A stretch of 29,462 bases of DNA from JBBSGD01 sp038254435 (GTDB lineage Bacteria > Actinomycetota > CADDZG01 > WHSQ01), in the NCBI GenBank assembly GCA_038254435.1, contig JBBSGD010000026.1:1-29462 (forward strand). Reading direction: 5' to 3'. The position numbers and the translations under genes are program-made. Below the pieces are notes generated by a model. It ran no database searches, was not told the origin of the DNA, and worked only from the letters and a program-made list of their open reading frames with translations. Position 1 is the stretch's first letter. The number at the start of each line of letters is the position of its first letter. Shown piece by piece: positions 29,263 through 29,462 of this stretch.

Positions 29263-29462
29263 ATATCCCACGCCTCCAACTGTCAAGCCACCTTCTCGAT
29301 GAGGGGCGGCCAGGCGGTGGGTTCGTCGTAAATCTCGCGTCGTCGAAGGCAGCCGTGGAGGATCCCGACGAGGCGATTGGCCACCGCGCGGAGCGCCTGG
29401 TTATGGGTCTTGCCCCGGGCTCGCTGGAGGTCATAGTAGGCACGCGCCCCCGGCGACCTGGT
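29263..29462 (-). mobile_element. IS110-family insertion sequence, one end
   Basis: The element runs off the window. Its end must lie in or near the 20 bases between the amidase stop and the transposase stop, so the noncoding end behind the transposase is very short. That is the layout of the IS110 subgroup, whose bridge RNA lies upstream of the transposase. The exact boundary cannot be set from this sequence. Confidence 0.6.
29283..29462 (-). CDS. IS110-family transposase, C-terminal end (5' part outside window)
   Basis: Read on the minus strand, the last 59 codons give ARAYYDLQRARGKTHNQALR, AVANRLVGILHGCLRRREIY and a stop at 29283-29285. This is the typical end of the Transposase_20 domain (IS116/IS110/IS902), in which a helix with 'A..Y.r.ra.Gk.hn.Al.A.anrlv..l...l' follows the catalytic part. 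These DEDD/serine-type transposases use a bridge RNA coded in the element's noncoding end. Only the C-terminus is visible, so activity cannot be judged. Confidence 0.85.
   Translation of the reverse strand, partial: TRSPGARAYYDLQRARGKTHNQALRAVANRLVGILHGCLRRREIYDEPTAWPPLIEKVA

Overview
The window looks like a chromosomal segment of a high-GC actinobacterium (Actinomycetota), possibly a deep-branching class such as Thermoleophilia or Acidimicrobiia. The evidence is the qcrC-qcrA-qcrB order for the bcc complex, a CtaF-type oxidase subunit IV beside ctaD and ctaC, a CIRCE operator in front of groEL, an LPXTG surface protein, a DUF4383 protein, an RskA-type anti-sigma factor, many GTG starts, and many genes that look leaderless. 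No rRNA, tRNA or CRISPR array is visible, so the class-level placement is a guess.

Layout: 1-2.4 kb holds the 3' end of a sortase-anchored protein with a 66-bp tandem repeat, a membrane-anchored unknown protein, and an AbiEi/DUF559 protein. 2.5-4.3 kb is groEL with a CIRCE operator and no groES beside it. 4.4-5.7 kb is a MoaD/ThiS-like carrier overlapping a BNR-propeller gene that carries a one-base frameshift. 5.7-8.8 kb is a divergent cluster resembling methylamine-dehydrogenase accessory genes: a Cys-rich Tat-exported MauA-like protein, a MauD-like thioredoxin-fold protein, MauE, a membrane protein and a secreted protein. 8.8-12.5 kb has an AlkP-superfamily hydrolase, a cupredoxin lipoprotein coupled to a YfcD-like Nudix hydrolase, a small membrane protein and larE. 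12.9-15.9 kb has an ECF sigma/anti-sigma pair, DUF4383, a lone AsnC-type RAM domain and a small membrane protein.

16.0-22.5 kb is the respiratory core: a 4-TM protein and qcrCAB on the plus strand face ctaC-ctaD-ctaF on the minus strand, so together they encode most of a bcc-aa3 supercomplex. Oxidase subunit III is not in the window. 22.7-25.3 kb holds an ACAD10-like kinase/HAD gene pair, yajQ and a lone receiver domain. 25.3-29.3 kb holds a long structured leader in front of a CAP-domain secreted protein, a solute-binding lipoprotein with a ribbon-helix-helix protein, and a large PGRP-type amidase. The window ends in the 3' part of an IS110-family transposase.

Three signals run across the whole window. 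First, a ~50-bp hairpin repeat with the core CGCGCGCATTTGCCCG occurs three times, plus a half copy, always at gene 3' ends. Second, ten genes at the head of transcription units have a TANNNT -10 box 6-9 nt before the start codon, which indicates leaderless transcription. Third, many adjacent genes overlap by 4 nt (GTGA, ATGA, TTGA), which suggests translational coupling. The best candidates for undescribed biology are the leader at 25381-25592, with alternating AGTTAC/GTAACT segments, and the MauA-like system without a catalytic heavy chain.
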